Of a stretch of 64,000 bases of DNA, positions 22,747 through 34,628 are shown piece by piece. The first letter of the stretch is position 1. Each line of letters starts with the position of its first letter. The position numbers and the translations under genes were made by a program. A model generated the notes under the pieces. The model was not told the origin of the DNA. It ran no database searches and worked only from the letters and a program-made list of their open reading frames with translations. The DNA comes from Lytechinus pictus (lineage: Eukaryota > Echinodermata > Echinoidea > Temnopleuroida > Toxopneustidae), in NCBI RefSeq assembly GCF_037042905.1, contig NC_087257.1, forward strand, positions 24,449,001 to 24,513,000. Direction: 5' to 3'.

Positions 22747-23368
22747 CCCCCCCCCCCCGGGGGGGGGGTACTGTATATTGTGGACAGTGGGTATGTGCCG
22801 CGGAGGGGACCCCCGTTTTTACACTCGATTTTCCGTTCCAAGGCATACCATTTGCCCTCGGCGGTCAGGTTCCAAATACGACCCGTTCCGAGGCATGATG
22901 ATTTGTTTTCTTTCTTCTCCAGGGGATACCGTTTTTGTTCCGGCCCGTAGTTTATGACGTCATCTTTCGAGGTGTTACGATTCTGCTCTAGCGGCTCTGA
23001 TTCGTGGGTTCCCGAAGCCTTCATGCGTAATAGCTTCTACGAATTCGAATGGGTAGCGAGCTAGATGTCTACATGCAGTGCAGTGGCGCTGGCCTGCGTC
23101 TGGGTCGCGGTCTGGGTACATAATACAGCGCAGCTAGCCGGGATGAACGCCGACGGCACGGGACCGTCACTTAGATTTAGAAGGTAACTGCATATAGACC
23201 AAGGTATTTAAAATGCCCAAGAAACAAGTTCCAGGGCATCAACATTTACTAATAATCTAGTTCCAGGGACCCCCACTTTCATAACGAGCAGTTCCGGGCT
23301 CGCTAATTTTGACTTGCCAGTAGCGCATACCTACCACATATTGGGTCGAGTGCCCCCCCCCCCCCCGA
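22747..23368. mobile_element. hAT-type MITE with G-run ends, copy 2 (inverted orientation)
   Basis: Same family as 14087-14626 but reversed, and with a different centre. The flanks ATCTAGAC (22739-22746) and ATCCAGAC (23369-23376) match at 7 of 8 positions. It is inserted in the GPCR-unit flank. Confidence 0.65.
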
Positions 23369-23959
23369 ATCCAGACAGCTGAATCTGAATCTGAAAATAA
23401 GATAGGTGATGAGTTATGGTGAAAATCAAAGCTTAAAGTGAGATTCGAGACATGAAAAATGGGAAGACCTTGTACCAAATCAGATCAGGAGATAAACAGG
23501 CGTATTAGATTTCTTCTTTGAAAGTGTCCTTACAACAGAAAAATATAGGATCTATTCTCGATGCCCCATTTTACCTCATGGCCATGGCCGTATGCGGTGG
23601 AGGAGGGGATGTGGTCTGGTTAGCCTTTTGCTGATTGTCTAAAATATATGCACCAGATTCTCAATAGAAAAACAATTAGGGCACTCGAAACCGTCCGTCG
23701 CTGCACACCCTCGTCTACATGCAGGAGCTCAATTAGTTAAAAAGGGGGGTTTTAGGGCGGACAACATGGCATACAGGGGGGTGGTAAATAGTCGCAAGCA
23801 AGCTAGCAAAACTGAAAGACCTTCGTCGATTAGGAATGTAACTTTGTGACAAATTTTAACAAATATCCCAAGAATTATTTCAAATGTTACACAGTTTTCT
23901 GTTATGTTCTTTCTTTAAATCTCTCCCTCTGTCTTGGAACTTGGTAAGTGTCCTACCCC

Positions 23960-24512
23960 GCCGGGGGGGGGGGGGGTACTCGACCAAAAAAGTAGTAGGT
24001 ATGTGCCGCGGGCGAGACAAAAAACGGGGGCCTTCGAGCGGGCTTATTGTAAAAAGGAGGGTCCTCGGAAAGGGCTTCGGAACTACAAATGTTTGTGAAA
24101 ACGGGGGTCCTTGGAACGGGTCGCCTGCGTGTGAGTGGGTATGCATCCCTATGGAACGTGCACGCAGCTAGCCCGGCGGCACGGGCGCCGGGTGCGCAGC
24201 GCAGAGGCGATGGTCGGACAGCGCTCTACGGCCGCTTTTCACCAAAATTGCGGCTCATTGTAGCAGATCAAAGCGGCCGGAACGGCGTAACGGAAAATAT
24301 GCGAAGCTTTGGAGCGGATTTATTTCTTCTTTTTTCTCGATAAGAAGAAAATGCTATGCGTTGGAGCGGCTTTCTTTGTTCTTTTTCTCAATAAGACAAA
24401 AATGCTATGCCTTGGAACGGAAATTTGAGTGTAAAAATGGGGGTCCCCTCCGCGGCACATACCACTATGCATTATATACTGAGTGCCCCCTGGGTCCTAC
24501 CCCCCCCCCGGG
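23960..24512. mobile_element. hAT-type MITE with G-run ends, copy 3
   Basis: It is nearly collinear with 14087-14626 (shared GGGTCCTTGGAACGGGTCGC, AAAATGCTATGC and GGGGTCCCCTCCGCGGCAC). The flanks CCTACCCC (23952-23959) and CCTACCCT (24513-24520) match at 7 of 8. The open frames inside are shadows. Confidence 0.7.
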
Positions 24513-24520
24513 CCTACCCT

Positions 24521-26432
24521 GTACGCAATTGCTTATTAATTGTAGGTCATTAACAAACACTACCTCTCAACCGCGCTGATTGGGTTATCGAATCCTGCGT
24601 CCAACCATGAACATTTGAAGATGTAGAATTTTGCTCAGAAAATATTACTATTTAGCTTACCAAGATTGATATTTCTAAATCAACAGGCCCATACGGGATA
24701 CAATCCCGATTGCTGGAAGAGGAAAGTGTGCAATGAATTAATTTGTTTTAGATATATTTTTTAATGTAAATACATGTACAACGATTATAAATCATTCATC
24801 AGTACATAGCCTAGTTGAGGAATTAATAAATATGAATATCAGCTGTCAGAAGAAAGATTTGCGTTATCGTGATGTTGAGTTGCGTGCTTTTTTCTATTTT
24901 AGGAGTTAACAAGCAAATGCCATCTGAAGGGCACACACCTGTAGTTATAACCTTTAGGTTCAAACAATCCATGGGCTCATGTGTTATAAAAATGAGATTT
25001 GAAAAATAACCCATAGAAATTACTTGTTTAAAGTGGGAACGAACGGACCAACACTGTTGCCTGTTTTTTTTTTGGCAAACCTGTGGGACGCGGCATTGGG
25101 GTCCCGTAACACAAAGGTTAACGATTAATCATACACTCGATTTTTAAGACTGATTGTACATTATAGTCAATAGAATTAAACGTAGAAATCTTCTACAATC
25201 ATTGATAAGCTTTGTGTTACAGGCCCTATAGATCTGCTTTTCGTGTGGAAAATTCTCTCATGCAACACTATGCATGCCATTAATTCCCGCTTTCATGCAT
25301 GTACGACTCGTCATCATAGCATATGCCCGCCTGAGCCCGCGGGGTCTATACTCTGGCAGCTGGCTGAAGATATGAGAAACGCTACGAAGCGTATGGTAGA
25401 TTATGACATGGATAACAAAGTGGTTTTCAAACAAAATTAATCGAATACATATTGAGAGACGAAAAACTTACTGAAGTAAGGCTTAGATATAAATCATTAC
25501 AGTTCATCGAATCGATATTGCACCTAATGTGGGTTATTGGTGGAAGTGGCAATTGATTCCATGGGTCAGATCAGCTCTCCAGCTCCCGCTCCAAACCATT
25601 TCGCATGCGTTGATAATGCCCACAGCATGAAATAGCCCTATCAGTCTGAAAACTATCCGAATTTGCGGGGTTTTTTTCTTTTGCTCGTTCCTCATACACA
25701 AACGATCAACCATCTAGCACACAATGTGATGGACATTATGTTTGAATTCCCCCCGAAATGGGGATTTAGATTTCAAATTCCCGGGGGGACCACTTCCATT
25801 ACCGAGTTGATACCAGGTGCGACCATTGGGCTTAAAAAGCACACTAAACAAGGGAAGCAAGTCTTTCAGATTGTGAAAATGCAGCATCTCTTAAAAGTAT
25901 TTGGCGTGTGAAACCTAACCTTGACAATTAAGTATTGGAAATTTGACCGAAAAGACATAGCTATCTTAAAGAAATATATCCTATTTTCCAAAATTTAAAT
26001 ATCGTTTTTGACATCCTTATAACGTTACATATATACGCAACGTGCCTACTCTTGAAAAGGAAATCCCCTTTTACGCGTGGTCGCGTCTGGTATCCAATCG
26101 TCAATGGAAGTGCCCCCCCCCCCCCGGGCAGCCTCTCGAGCTCTGGGAGGAACCAAATGTGGCTCTGGAAACTCGTCCTATCGTAGATAATATCGCAGGA
26201 ACAGTTGCGGATCCGAAACGTAAAAAAATCATCGTGTCACACAACTTGCTTTACAGGACAGTCTTTTACGACGGGCCCAAAAGGCTCTTCCAAAATCAAT
26301 TACCGTCGTAAATCTGCGTTCGCGTATACAGGGAAAAGCCGGGATTGTCTCTCAGTCACTGTTGTGAATAGCTATAATTTTAAAATATACCTTTTGAGAT
26401 TATTATAATACATAAAATATATATATATATAT
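24521..26432. other. no gene recognised
   Basis: AT-rich DNA with a few short frames (for example 25243-25440, 25663-25911 and 26042-26311, plus) that show no domain or splice context I can support. A C-run at 26117 may mark a repeat edge. Confidence 0.4.
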
Positions 26433-27623
26433 ACAGTGGCGTACCGTGGGTCACGGCATTGGGGGGGCACCAGCAAAAATTTTGAGCCACTTAGTGAGCG
26501 CGCGAAGCGCGCTAAGTTGACAGGTATACTGGCCTAATAGAGACATTTTAAGGACAGTGTCATTTAACGGATATGTATCTCACTGATCAAATAATGCGAG
26601 CGCGAAGCGCGTGCTGAAAATTTTTGATATTCAGACCTAAAAAGGGACATTATAATCAAATTTTTGTAATCATGATACGTTCCTCTCTCACTAAACAATG
26701 CGAGCGCGAAGCGCGAGCTGAAATTTTTGTATATATTGACCTCAAACAGGGAGATTTTAAGGACTATAATTTAGGAATCCATTAAGAGTATACATATCTC
26801 TCCATAGTCATCTGATGCAAGTGCCAAGCTCTTGCTGATTTTGTTAGAATTACATCTAAACGCATTAAGCACTTGGAGTCATTGTAATAATCATTATACG
26901 CATCTCACTAATCAAATATTGCGAGCGCGAAGCGCGAGCTTAAAATTTAGGAAATTCAATCCTGAGGAGGGGCATTCTAAGGCTTGTTTGTAGGAATTCA
27001 CTAAGACCATACGTATTTCACTAACCAAATGATGCGAGGGCGAAGCGCGAGCTGATTTTTTTTTAATATTCAGATCAGAAAAAGGGACATTTTAAGGACT
27101 GATTCTAGGAATTCATGGAGAGCAGACATATCTCACCAATCCACTAATGCGAACATAAGCACGGACATGAAATGTTTTATATTAAGACCTTAAAATGGGG
27201 CAATCACTTTAAGTAGTCATGAAAAAGAAGCATACTCTTGTACATAAAACAATATATCGAAGTGCGAGGAAATATATTTGGTGTATATTGACTTGAAAAC
27301 GGAAGGTTTTAGTACAACATGATTATATATCTCGTTAAACAGATAATGCGAGCACCAGGAACAATGAAGGCATAGGTCCTGAGTGAATTATGTTTCATAA
27401 AGTTATGAAAAAATATATTTCTTATGTAATATATTGTAATATAACAACATAATTATAATTTAATATAACATCATAATGAACAATATTTTTTTCTTTCCCA
27501 GTACGTTTCTCTTCCTTTCTCCCTCTTTTTCTCCTTTTCCCCGTTTTTTTTTTTTTTTTTTTGGTCAGCTGATTGGGGGGGGGGCACGTGCCCCCCCCCC
27601 ATGCCCCCCCGTAGTTACGCCAC

Positions 27624-27624
<1 letters not shown>
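26433..27624. mobile_element. hAT-like nonautonomous element with internal GCGCGAAGCGCGAGC repeats
   Basis: The ends are CAGTGGCGTACCGTGGG and, inverted, TAGTGGCGTAACTACGGGG, followed inside by G-runs. The interior holds about eight degenerate units of roughly 100-130 bp, each with an ATGCGAGCGCGAAGCGCGAGCT-like palindrome (split: GCGAGCGCGAAG / CGCGAGCT) and a GACCTGAAAAAGGGACATT-like segment. It sits in a TA microsatellite, so the target duplication cannot be read. Confidence 0.6.

Positions 27625-27662
<38 letters not shown>
27625..27662. repeat. (TA)n(GA)n microsatellite
   Basis: A TATATA run passes into GAGAGA. It may be the 3' tail of the adjacent minus-strand SINE. Confidence 0.8.
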
Positions 27663-27663
<1 letters not shown>

Positions 27664-27850
27664 ACAATGGTAGGCGTAGCTTAAATCACGGGTTCCCCAG
27701 AGCTATCTAACCTTTTGGAAAAATTGGTGATGCCGAAAAAATGTCTCTGCCGGGAATCGAACCCGGGCCCCCAGCTTTGAACGAGGCGCGAGATTCAAAA
27801 TCACTAGCCCAGCAGCCACCCACGGCGCCCGCGCACAACGACACGCTGGG
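27663..27850 (-). mobile_element. tRNA-derived SINE, minus strand
   Basis: On the minus strand a tRNA-like head has an A-box-like TGGGCTAGTGA (27801-27811) and a strong B box GGTTCGATTCC (27753-27763), followed by a non-tRNA body and a CT-rich tail at 27640-27662. Body and tail make a functional tRNA unlikely. Confidence 0.6.
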
Positions 27851-28146
27851 CTAAAAGTTCCCGTAAATTGCTTTCACATTGCCAAAATACCTGCGACCTT
27901 GGAAAAATCCCCGCGAAAGTTCTCGTAATTTCGCCAAGTACCTACTATTTAGCGGGTATTTTCTTTCGGGGAAATTACGCGTAGTTTGCTTTCACATTAC
28001 CAAAATACCTGGTATTTTCTGATCGGGGTAGATTTCCCGATCAGAGAATACCTGGAACTGACGAACTTCGAGGCGGTCTGAAACCACCTATATATATGTT
28101 CATTGCCTGACGAAGTCTAGCAGGTGCAAACATAACGTCGCAGTCC

Positions 28147-28920
28147 AACAACGTTTGATAAAATAAGATAAGATTGATTTTATTTATACACGGTTAAAAA
28201 GCCAAAACAGTTCACAGACTGATTTCCATTGGGGCCGTGTGGAACATAATATACAATTGACATAGTAAACATTTTAAAACCAGTGTTTAACGAACAATAT
28301 ATATGAAAAGAATATGTTAACCTAAACAGAAGCATCAATGAAATATTACAAAAGAATAATTGAAAGGTGAAGAGGAGGGGAGGAGAAGAAAAAAGGAAGA
28401 AGAAGAAGGGAAAGTGAGAAGGAGAAGAAAAGGACATCGGAGAAGATAACAGAAGAAGAAAAGAAGAAGAAAAAAAGAATAATAATGATAATAAGAAGAA
28501 GACGAAGAAATTATATACCGTTCTCAAAAACATCAATAATATATAACATGAAATATCTATCGGTAATTCGAACAAAGCGGTGCATTCATGGTAATAGTAA
28601 ATGTGAATATTAAAAAGTAAAATGTCAAAGTAAATACATGTTTCTATAATGGACAATCGAGCACAAGAAAATGAATACATGATTTATCAATGTTAAAAGC
28701 TAAACACATAATAATGACTGGAAAATTTATGATAACTAAACATGCACTGAACATAATTATAAAGCATTAAAAACTTGGTTAATACTGAAGCTTGCCATAT
28801 AATAAAGCAAAACATATGAAATGATTGGAAAATAAGACATGTAATTGGAACAGTAAATAGAAATTGTCTGTTGATGTTTGATAAAAACAATTAAACAGAA
28901 TTAAACAAAATAACAGATCA
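28147..28920 (-). other. purine-rich tract, possible LINE 3' UTR; no gene
   Basis: GAAGAAGAAGG-type tracts (28370-28510) lie in AT-rich DNA. The left edge (ATAAGATAAGATTGATTTTA) resembles a LINE tail on the minus strand. The 166-aa minus frame at 28180-28680 is low-complexity. Confidence 0.3.
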
Positions 28921-29669
28921 ATCGTGAGACAAGGTTTACTTCATGATACTCCTTGTTGGCACTTATCTGAAGAAGTAATTATCCTAATCCATTTTCGCGT
29001 GAAAAAATACTAGCTCCTGATATGCGCAGCATTCATTTTATTATTTTCTGTGCATCGAGAGGAATTTCTTAATATTACATGCGTATATACTAGTAGCCTA
29101 AAAGGCTAACAGGAATGAGGATGAACGCCATCTTGTGTTAAGATCATGACATTGATTCATTGACTCACCCCGGTATAATCAGGGCAGCACCATGAAGGGG
29201 GGGGGGGGGGCCACCGCCATCATGATATTTCAATTTGTGCACTGAGTGAGTCGAGGAGAGAATTGGGAGAGACCGAAAAATTAAGAAAGACTGAAAAGGG
29301 GATGATGAGAAATCTGACCGTGTTACTTTATAATTATGCTTTTCTAATTCAATTGAGAAAAAAATATGACGTCACAATATGGTCTTCTTGGCCACCCCCC
29401 CCCCATGAAAATATCACCTGGTATTGATGTACAGAACAGTGTCTTGTCCTATTCATGTTATCTTCAGTGAGCAAATGAAGGAAAGGAGCATTCCAGAGGA
29501 GCGTAACGTCTCATCATTATAGGACATTTTAGCAATCACTTTGCAGACGCTTTTTATAACACTAAAAAATCTTTTGTCAAAAGCCACGGAGGATTGTTAC
29601 TGGGGATGCTGTGACAATGCTCAGCACACCTAATATCAATAGAATAATCCTCCATGGACAGGGCCCTAG
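28921..29669. other. no gene recognised; G/C-run repeat near 29197-29405
   Basis: GGGGGGGGGGGGCCACC at about 29197 and GGCCACCCCCCCCCC at about 29391 are inverted, so this may be a small MITE of about 205 bp. The rest is AT-rich. Confidence 0.35.
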
Positions 29670-29880
29670 TCAAAAGCCCTGCATAACAAAGCAGCTTTTG
29701 ATGAAAATCGGTGAATCAAAACAGCAGGGTCGTCCTGGACTCTGGACAAACGTTATGTTATTTTTCGTCCGGTCCTATTCTTAAGACGATGTGCTATCCC
29801 GCTCCACCAACAATCGACAATGACATCTAATCGCGGATTTTTTAATAGATTCTCAATGTTCCAAAAAGCGTCTGTGTAGT
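29670..29880 (+). repeat. dispersed copy of the GAATCAAAACAGCAG repeat
   Basis: AGTCAAAAGCCCTGCATAAC, TGAATCAAAACAGCAG and CTGGACTCTGGACAAACG match the GPCR 3' flanks (for example 17525-17625). The extension AATAGATTCTCA..AAGCGTCTG..GTAGTG is shared with 48587-48640. No receptor is next to it. Confidence 0.6.
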
Positions 29881-30367
29881 GGATGCTAAAATACGCTATT
29901 ATTTTTTCGACACGTTGTCAGATCTAACAACATTTCTGGACTTTGATTTGTTGAACGGCACCGTTACTATGGTAATTGTCGAATAAAACAGGATTTTTCG
30001 GATAAAACGTCCGACATGTCCTTTCAAGAAAAGCTCCCCAGATGTCTGAAAAGGGGCTCTGATGGTGTCATTTTTAAAGAAAATGAGGGTGTAGTAATCC
30101 GACAACCTCTAAAGCCGTCCATAGTGACGGTTTGTTTGGGTTATTTTTCAAATCGATGTTTGAAATTTTCTCTCCTATCTCTCTCTCTCAAACACACGCA
30201 CATGCATACTTGTCTACCATGAACTATAAAATTTATCTGAATATGGTGTTTCAGATTAGTGTCCATGTTTGTGGGTGAAAACAAACGAGAGCACACACCA
30301 CCACTCATCATCACACACACACCCACACACACCTATGTGTAAATAGGCCTATATAATGTATACACTC

Positions 30368-32870
30368 CATAGGCGGATCCAGCTTTTGGCGAAAGGGGGG
30401 GGGGGCGCACTGCCGAGCGGCGCACATATTTTTGCACTTCACCGGCGCCATAAAAGAAAATGTTGAAAAAGGGGTAAAGTCTGACCCTGTCAAATGCTCT
30501 TTTCAAAATGTAGGATTTCCAGTCATGCCATTTTGCATGACCACACGCAGATAATATTTCCGGGGGGCAAAGACTCGAAAATTTGGTGCACGTCTCACAT
30601 TTGGACATTTTTCATAGTTTTCATGAAATGTTAAGGAAAAAAAATTGTTTTTCACAACAGCAGATCGCGAATGTGCCCCCCCCCCCTCCTTCCCCCTTGC
30701 TGCGTACGACCATTCCCTGAAGTCCACTTAAACGTATCTCATTATTTAACAGAAATATACATCAATTTAAACATATAATCTTTCTAAAACATATAATCTT
30801 TCTAAAACATATATAGAGAGATATTGAAAAACTTATTAAAGAAAGAAACAAGCAAAAAGCAACACAAATTATGCATGTTATGTTATTTCAAAATCTCGTG
30901 TATTAACCCTTTTATTGCGATGAGGCCAATACTTTTGTATATTAATAGAGATACAAGTTTTTTTTACTATATGTATATATATATACACACAGGGGCGTCG
31001 ATCCTTTTTTTAAGATTTGGGGGGCAAAATCATGATTCAACTTTCCAAAGGCGCTCGATATCACACAAAACAAACAAACTCACACAAACACACACACACA
31101 TATGCATATATATATTTATATGACTCGTGAGATAGAAACACATATCTCACCAACAAATTAATGCGAATTGTTTAGTATACTGACCTGAAAACAGGAAAAA
31201 GGTGCCTGTTTCGGACTGTTTGTAGTAACTCATGAGGAGGATACATATCTCACTACACAGATAATGCGAGTGCCGAGGGCGAGCTGAAATTTCTTTATAT
31301 TCTGACCAGAAAGCTTGATATTCTATGCATTTTTGGTACCAATGATTAAGATGGGTATCTAAAAAACAATAGATGCGAGCGCGAAGCGCGAGCTTGAAAT
31401 TTTGATATTTCGATCTGAAAAAAAATGACAGTTTAATGGACGTTTGTAATAAAGAACAAGATTATATCCAGCAAAAGATTATTGCAAATCGAAGCGGGAG
31501 TTCTTTTGACGTTTAGTCCTGAAAAAGGGACATTCTATTCACCTATTTAATCATGAAAAGTATGTGGTTTTGCTACAGAAATGATGCGAGCGCGAAGCGC
31601 GAGCTGAAAATTTTTATATTCCAATCTGAGAAGCGGATAATTTAAGCACGATTTTAAATAAAGAACGAGTTGTGTAGCTCAATCTCAATATACGACTGGT
31701 TGCGTAATTATACACTCCTGGTACTAGCAACGGGTTTTAGCAAAGTTTTGGGCTAAAATATCGAATCATCTTCATAAAACACTATAGTAGCTGTCTTAAA
31801 CTAAAGGCCATAGAGGTGGCACAATGTGGAATGTGTAAAGAAGAAAAGTGACTGACCTTCTTTTTATTAAAGCATTGGAAAATAATATCAAAATTAAAGG
31901 ATTTGCTCTACGCTTTTGTATGATTCTGGGATTTTTTTAATAAATTAAAGATTTCATGACATCTGTCATTCTGTGGGCAACTGCCCCGCCCCAGTCCACT
32001 CTGTAAGGGCATGCGATAAGCTTTGTTATGACCATTCAACAATAAAATGTATAACCAGGTGCCGCTGATCATTCTTGACCGGCGCCGATCTAGATTTGGT
32101 TGGCAATAGGCCCTTCTTCATTATTCTACCGGCGCCTATTTATTGGAACCAGGGGACGCTGATTATTCTTGACCGGCGCCGATTTAGAAAAAGAAGTGCT
32201 GATTATTTTTACCGACGTCACGTAAGATTCAGGCAGCGGCAATTCATAATTGACTGGCTCCGATTATTCTTGACTGGCGCCGATTTTTAACCAGGTGGTG
32301 CTAATTATTCTTGTCCGGTGCCGATTTAGATTTAGGTGGAGCTGATTATTCTTGATCGGCGCCGGTTACGAACTCAGGCAGCGCCGACTTTTCTTTACCG
32401 GCGCCGATTTATAACCAGATGGCGCCGTTTATTCTTGTCCGGCCCCGATTTAGATTTAGGTGGCGCTGATTATCCTTGATCGGCGCCGGTAAAGAACTCA
32501 GGCAGCGTCGATTTTTCTGTGCCGGCGCCGATTTAGATTAAGGTGGCGCTGATTATTCTTGATTGGCGCCAGTTATATGCAGGCAGCGCACTGCTGATTA
32601 TTTTTAACCGGCGAAGTTGTTGGGAAAAGGGTAGTTAAAAGTAAAGATTAGGAAGATGATATGATTGTGCTTTGCTGGGGGATAGTCTTTCCTTACTGTT
32701 GCTAATATTATATCAGTGTATAATTCTTTTAAGCGGTGCCATTTCTTTCCTTTATTTTTATTTTTTCAAGCAGCGCCTTTTCTTTCTTTTACTTTTCTTT
32801 AATTTTTTTTTAGCTCAAATATTAGGGGGGACGCGCGCGCCCCCTGCGCCACCCCCTGGATCCGCCACTG
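30368..32870. mobile_element. composite hAT-like repeat region
   Basis: Left-type ends occur at 30368 (CATAGGCGGATCCAG) and 30990 (CAGGGGCGTCGATCC), both followed by G-runs. One right-type end lies at 32870 (inverse of CAGTGGCGGATCCAGG). Inside are GCGAGCGCGAAGCGCGAGC palindromes (about 31377 and 31586) and a GGCGCCGAT minisatellite. I cannot tell which left end pairs with the right end, and no target duplication is clear. Confidence 0.45.
32055..32620. repeat. GGCGCCGATTTAG minisatellite, about 50-65 bp units
   Basis: About ten degenerate units alternate TTCTTGACCGGCGCCGATTT with TAGGTGGCGCTGATTA. The GGCGCC palindrome recurs in most units. No gene. Confidence 0.75.
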
Positions 32871-32891
32871 CACTCTCTATACTACCCCGCA

Positions 32892-34597
32892 TGTTCAAGT
32901 TCAAGTTTTTATTTCATTTCTCAACTCAATACAAGATAAGGAATAATTACACAGATATAAAATGATAACCGTACAAATCAATACAAATGAATATACATTG
33001 CAAGCAATATGACTATACAAGAAAGTAAATAAATGTTTATGGTAAACACTAAATAACGTGATAATCATATTAACCAATAACAATATATACAATGGAAATA
33101 GAACAAAATGTATGCCATTCTCGGAAAAAAAAAGTATTAAAAAATGCAAGGCTACCTTTATAACTCTTTTTTTTTTCAATAAGGTTGAGTAAATGGAGGG
33201 ATCCACTAAAAAGCAGGGCTTGTTGAGTGTGGACCCATCAGAGAATTAAAGATTTTTAAAGTACAGGTATAAAACGAAAATGAGAATGAGAGAGAGAAAA
33301 AAAAGAATAAGGTTGATGTGATGGTCGATGGAGAAATACCGAGATAATGGATGAAGAATTATATCAACAGGATAGGGTGGTGCACATGTGTGGTTGAAAG
33401 AAGAAGAGAAGAAGGAGAAACACAAAAAAAGCAAAAGAGTGAAGGGCATAAGACCGATGAAGGAGAATGAGCGGAAGAGAGCGAGGTAGAGAGACGGTCA
33501 GGGAGGGGGGGGGGGAAAGAGGAGGGTAAAAGGGATTGGTTATCGACTGTTCAATTGGAATTTGCTTTATATGATTCAAGAATTTGTTTCTTCAGTTTAA
33601 TCTTAAAACTGTTCAAACTGGCAGCATTTATGATGTCATTGCTGAGTGAGTTCCAGTATTTAGGGCCATAGAAGGTAATTGTTTTTTGTGCGAAGAGAGT
33701 ACGTGTACGGGGAAGGTGGAAGCGACGGGATTGTCGGGTTGGATAATTGTGAATAGTGTTGTTTTTTGTAAACATGATCATCAAAATGTTTGGTAATTTA
33801 TTTGTGTTCAGTTTGTACATGAATTGTCCTGTATGAAAAAGAAATAAATCCGGAAATTTGAGGAGATTCGACTTGTAGAACAAATCATCAGTATGACATC
33901 GAAAAGGAGCATTGTGTATAATCCTTATAACCTTCTTTTGTAGAATTAGCATTTTGTCGGTGAGACTCTTGTAGGCGTTACCCCAAGCCAGTATTCCATA
34001 ATTAAAATACGGAAGTATAAGTGAGAAATAAAGTGTAAATAGTGTTGATTTTGGAAAGAAATGTCGAAGTTTGTTCATTATACCAACATTCCGCGATACA
34101 GTTTTGGAAATATTTTGAATATGAATGTTCCATTTTAATTTATCGTCAATTGTGAGGCCTAAGAATTTGGTTGATGTGACCCTATTGAGAGGTGTGTTGT
34201 CCAAAAGGATGTCTCCGGGTAGATTTCGCAAAGTGTTACTAAATAACATAAAATTTGTCTTAACGATGTTTAGAGATAATTTGTTGGCTTTAACCCACTG
34301 TACTACACGTTTTAGTTCAAGATTTATAGTAGAAAGAAGAGTAATGGTAATTGGGTTTGCATGAGAATAAAATAAGTTGGAATCGTCTGCAAATAAAATG
34401 AAAGATAGAACGTCTGAAGATTTATAAAAGTCGTTTATGTATATGATAAATAACAAGGGGCCAAGGATGCTTCCCTGCGGGACTCCACAATTTATTGGTC
34501 GTAACGCTGAATTGTGGTTATCTATTTGTACATATTGTTTTCTATTTGATAAGTAATTCCAAGCATGACAAGCAAATGCATTCACTGTTTCAGTCAT
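32892..34597 (-). pseudogene. 5'-truncated CR1-like LINE: RT palm/thumb and 3' UTR
   Basis: A 348-codon minus frame (33551-34597) starts in the middle of the reverse transcriptase: S-N-R-K-Q-Y-V, G-V-P-Q-G-S-I-L-G-P-L-L-F, the catalytic F-A-D-D-S, then K-L-S-L-N-I-V-K-T, T-K-F-L-G-L and the W-N-S-L-S end. The N-terminal half (endonuclease and RT fingers) is absent and no upstream coding is seen, as expected of 5' truncation on insertion. The 3' UTR runs to about 32892 with a CTTGAA-type tail. It is the same family as 38202-41800, but with a longer intact frame. It cannot move by itself. Confidence 0.8.
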
Positions 34598-34628
34598 GCA
34601 CTGTTTGGTCCCATGATGTTAAATGTTT

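Larger units (their letters stand above)
18859..23640 (+). repeat. segmental-duplication unit 3 (GPCR copy 3) and its interrupted 3' flank
   Basis: It aligns with units 1 and 2 up to about 21820. It is then broken by a LINE fragment (to about 22711) and a MITE (22747-23368), and continues at 23377-23640 (GAATCTGAATCTGAAAATAAG, then the TCTCGATGCCCCATTTTACC region). Homology ends near 23640, the right edge of the tandem array. Confidence 0.7.

Noticed and set aside
26042-26311. 89-aa plus frame, possible exon
   Set aside because: No recognisable domain, no supported splice sites, and it crosses a C-run typical of repeat edges.
27750-27830. Possible tRNA gene (clear B box)
   Set aside because: No foldable acceptor stem is evident, and a non-tRNA body and CT tail follow; it fits a SINE head better.
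28180-28680. 166-aa minus frame rich in F, L and S, resembling a membrane protein
   Set aside because: It is the complement of a GAAGAAG-type purine tract; composition alone explains the hydrophobicity.
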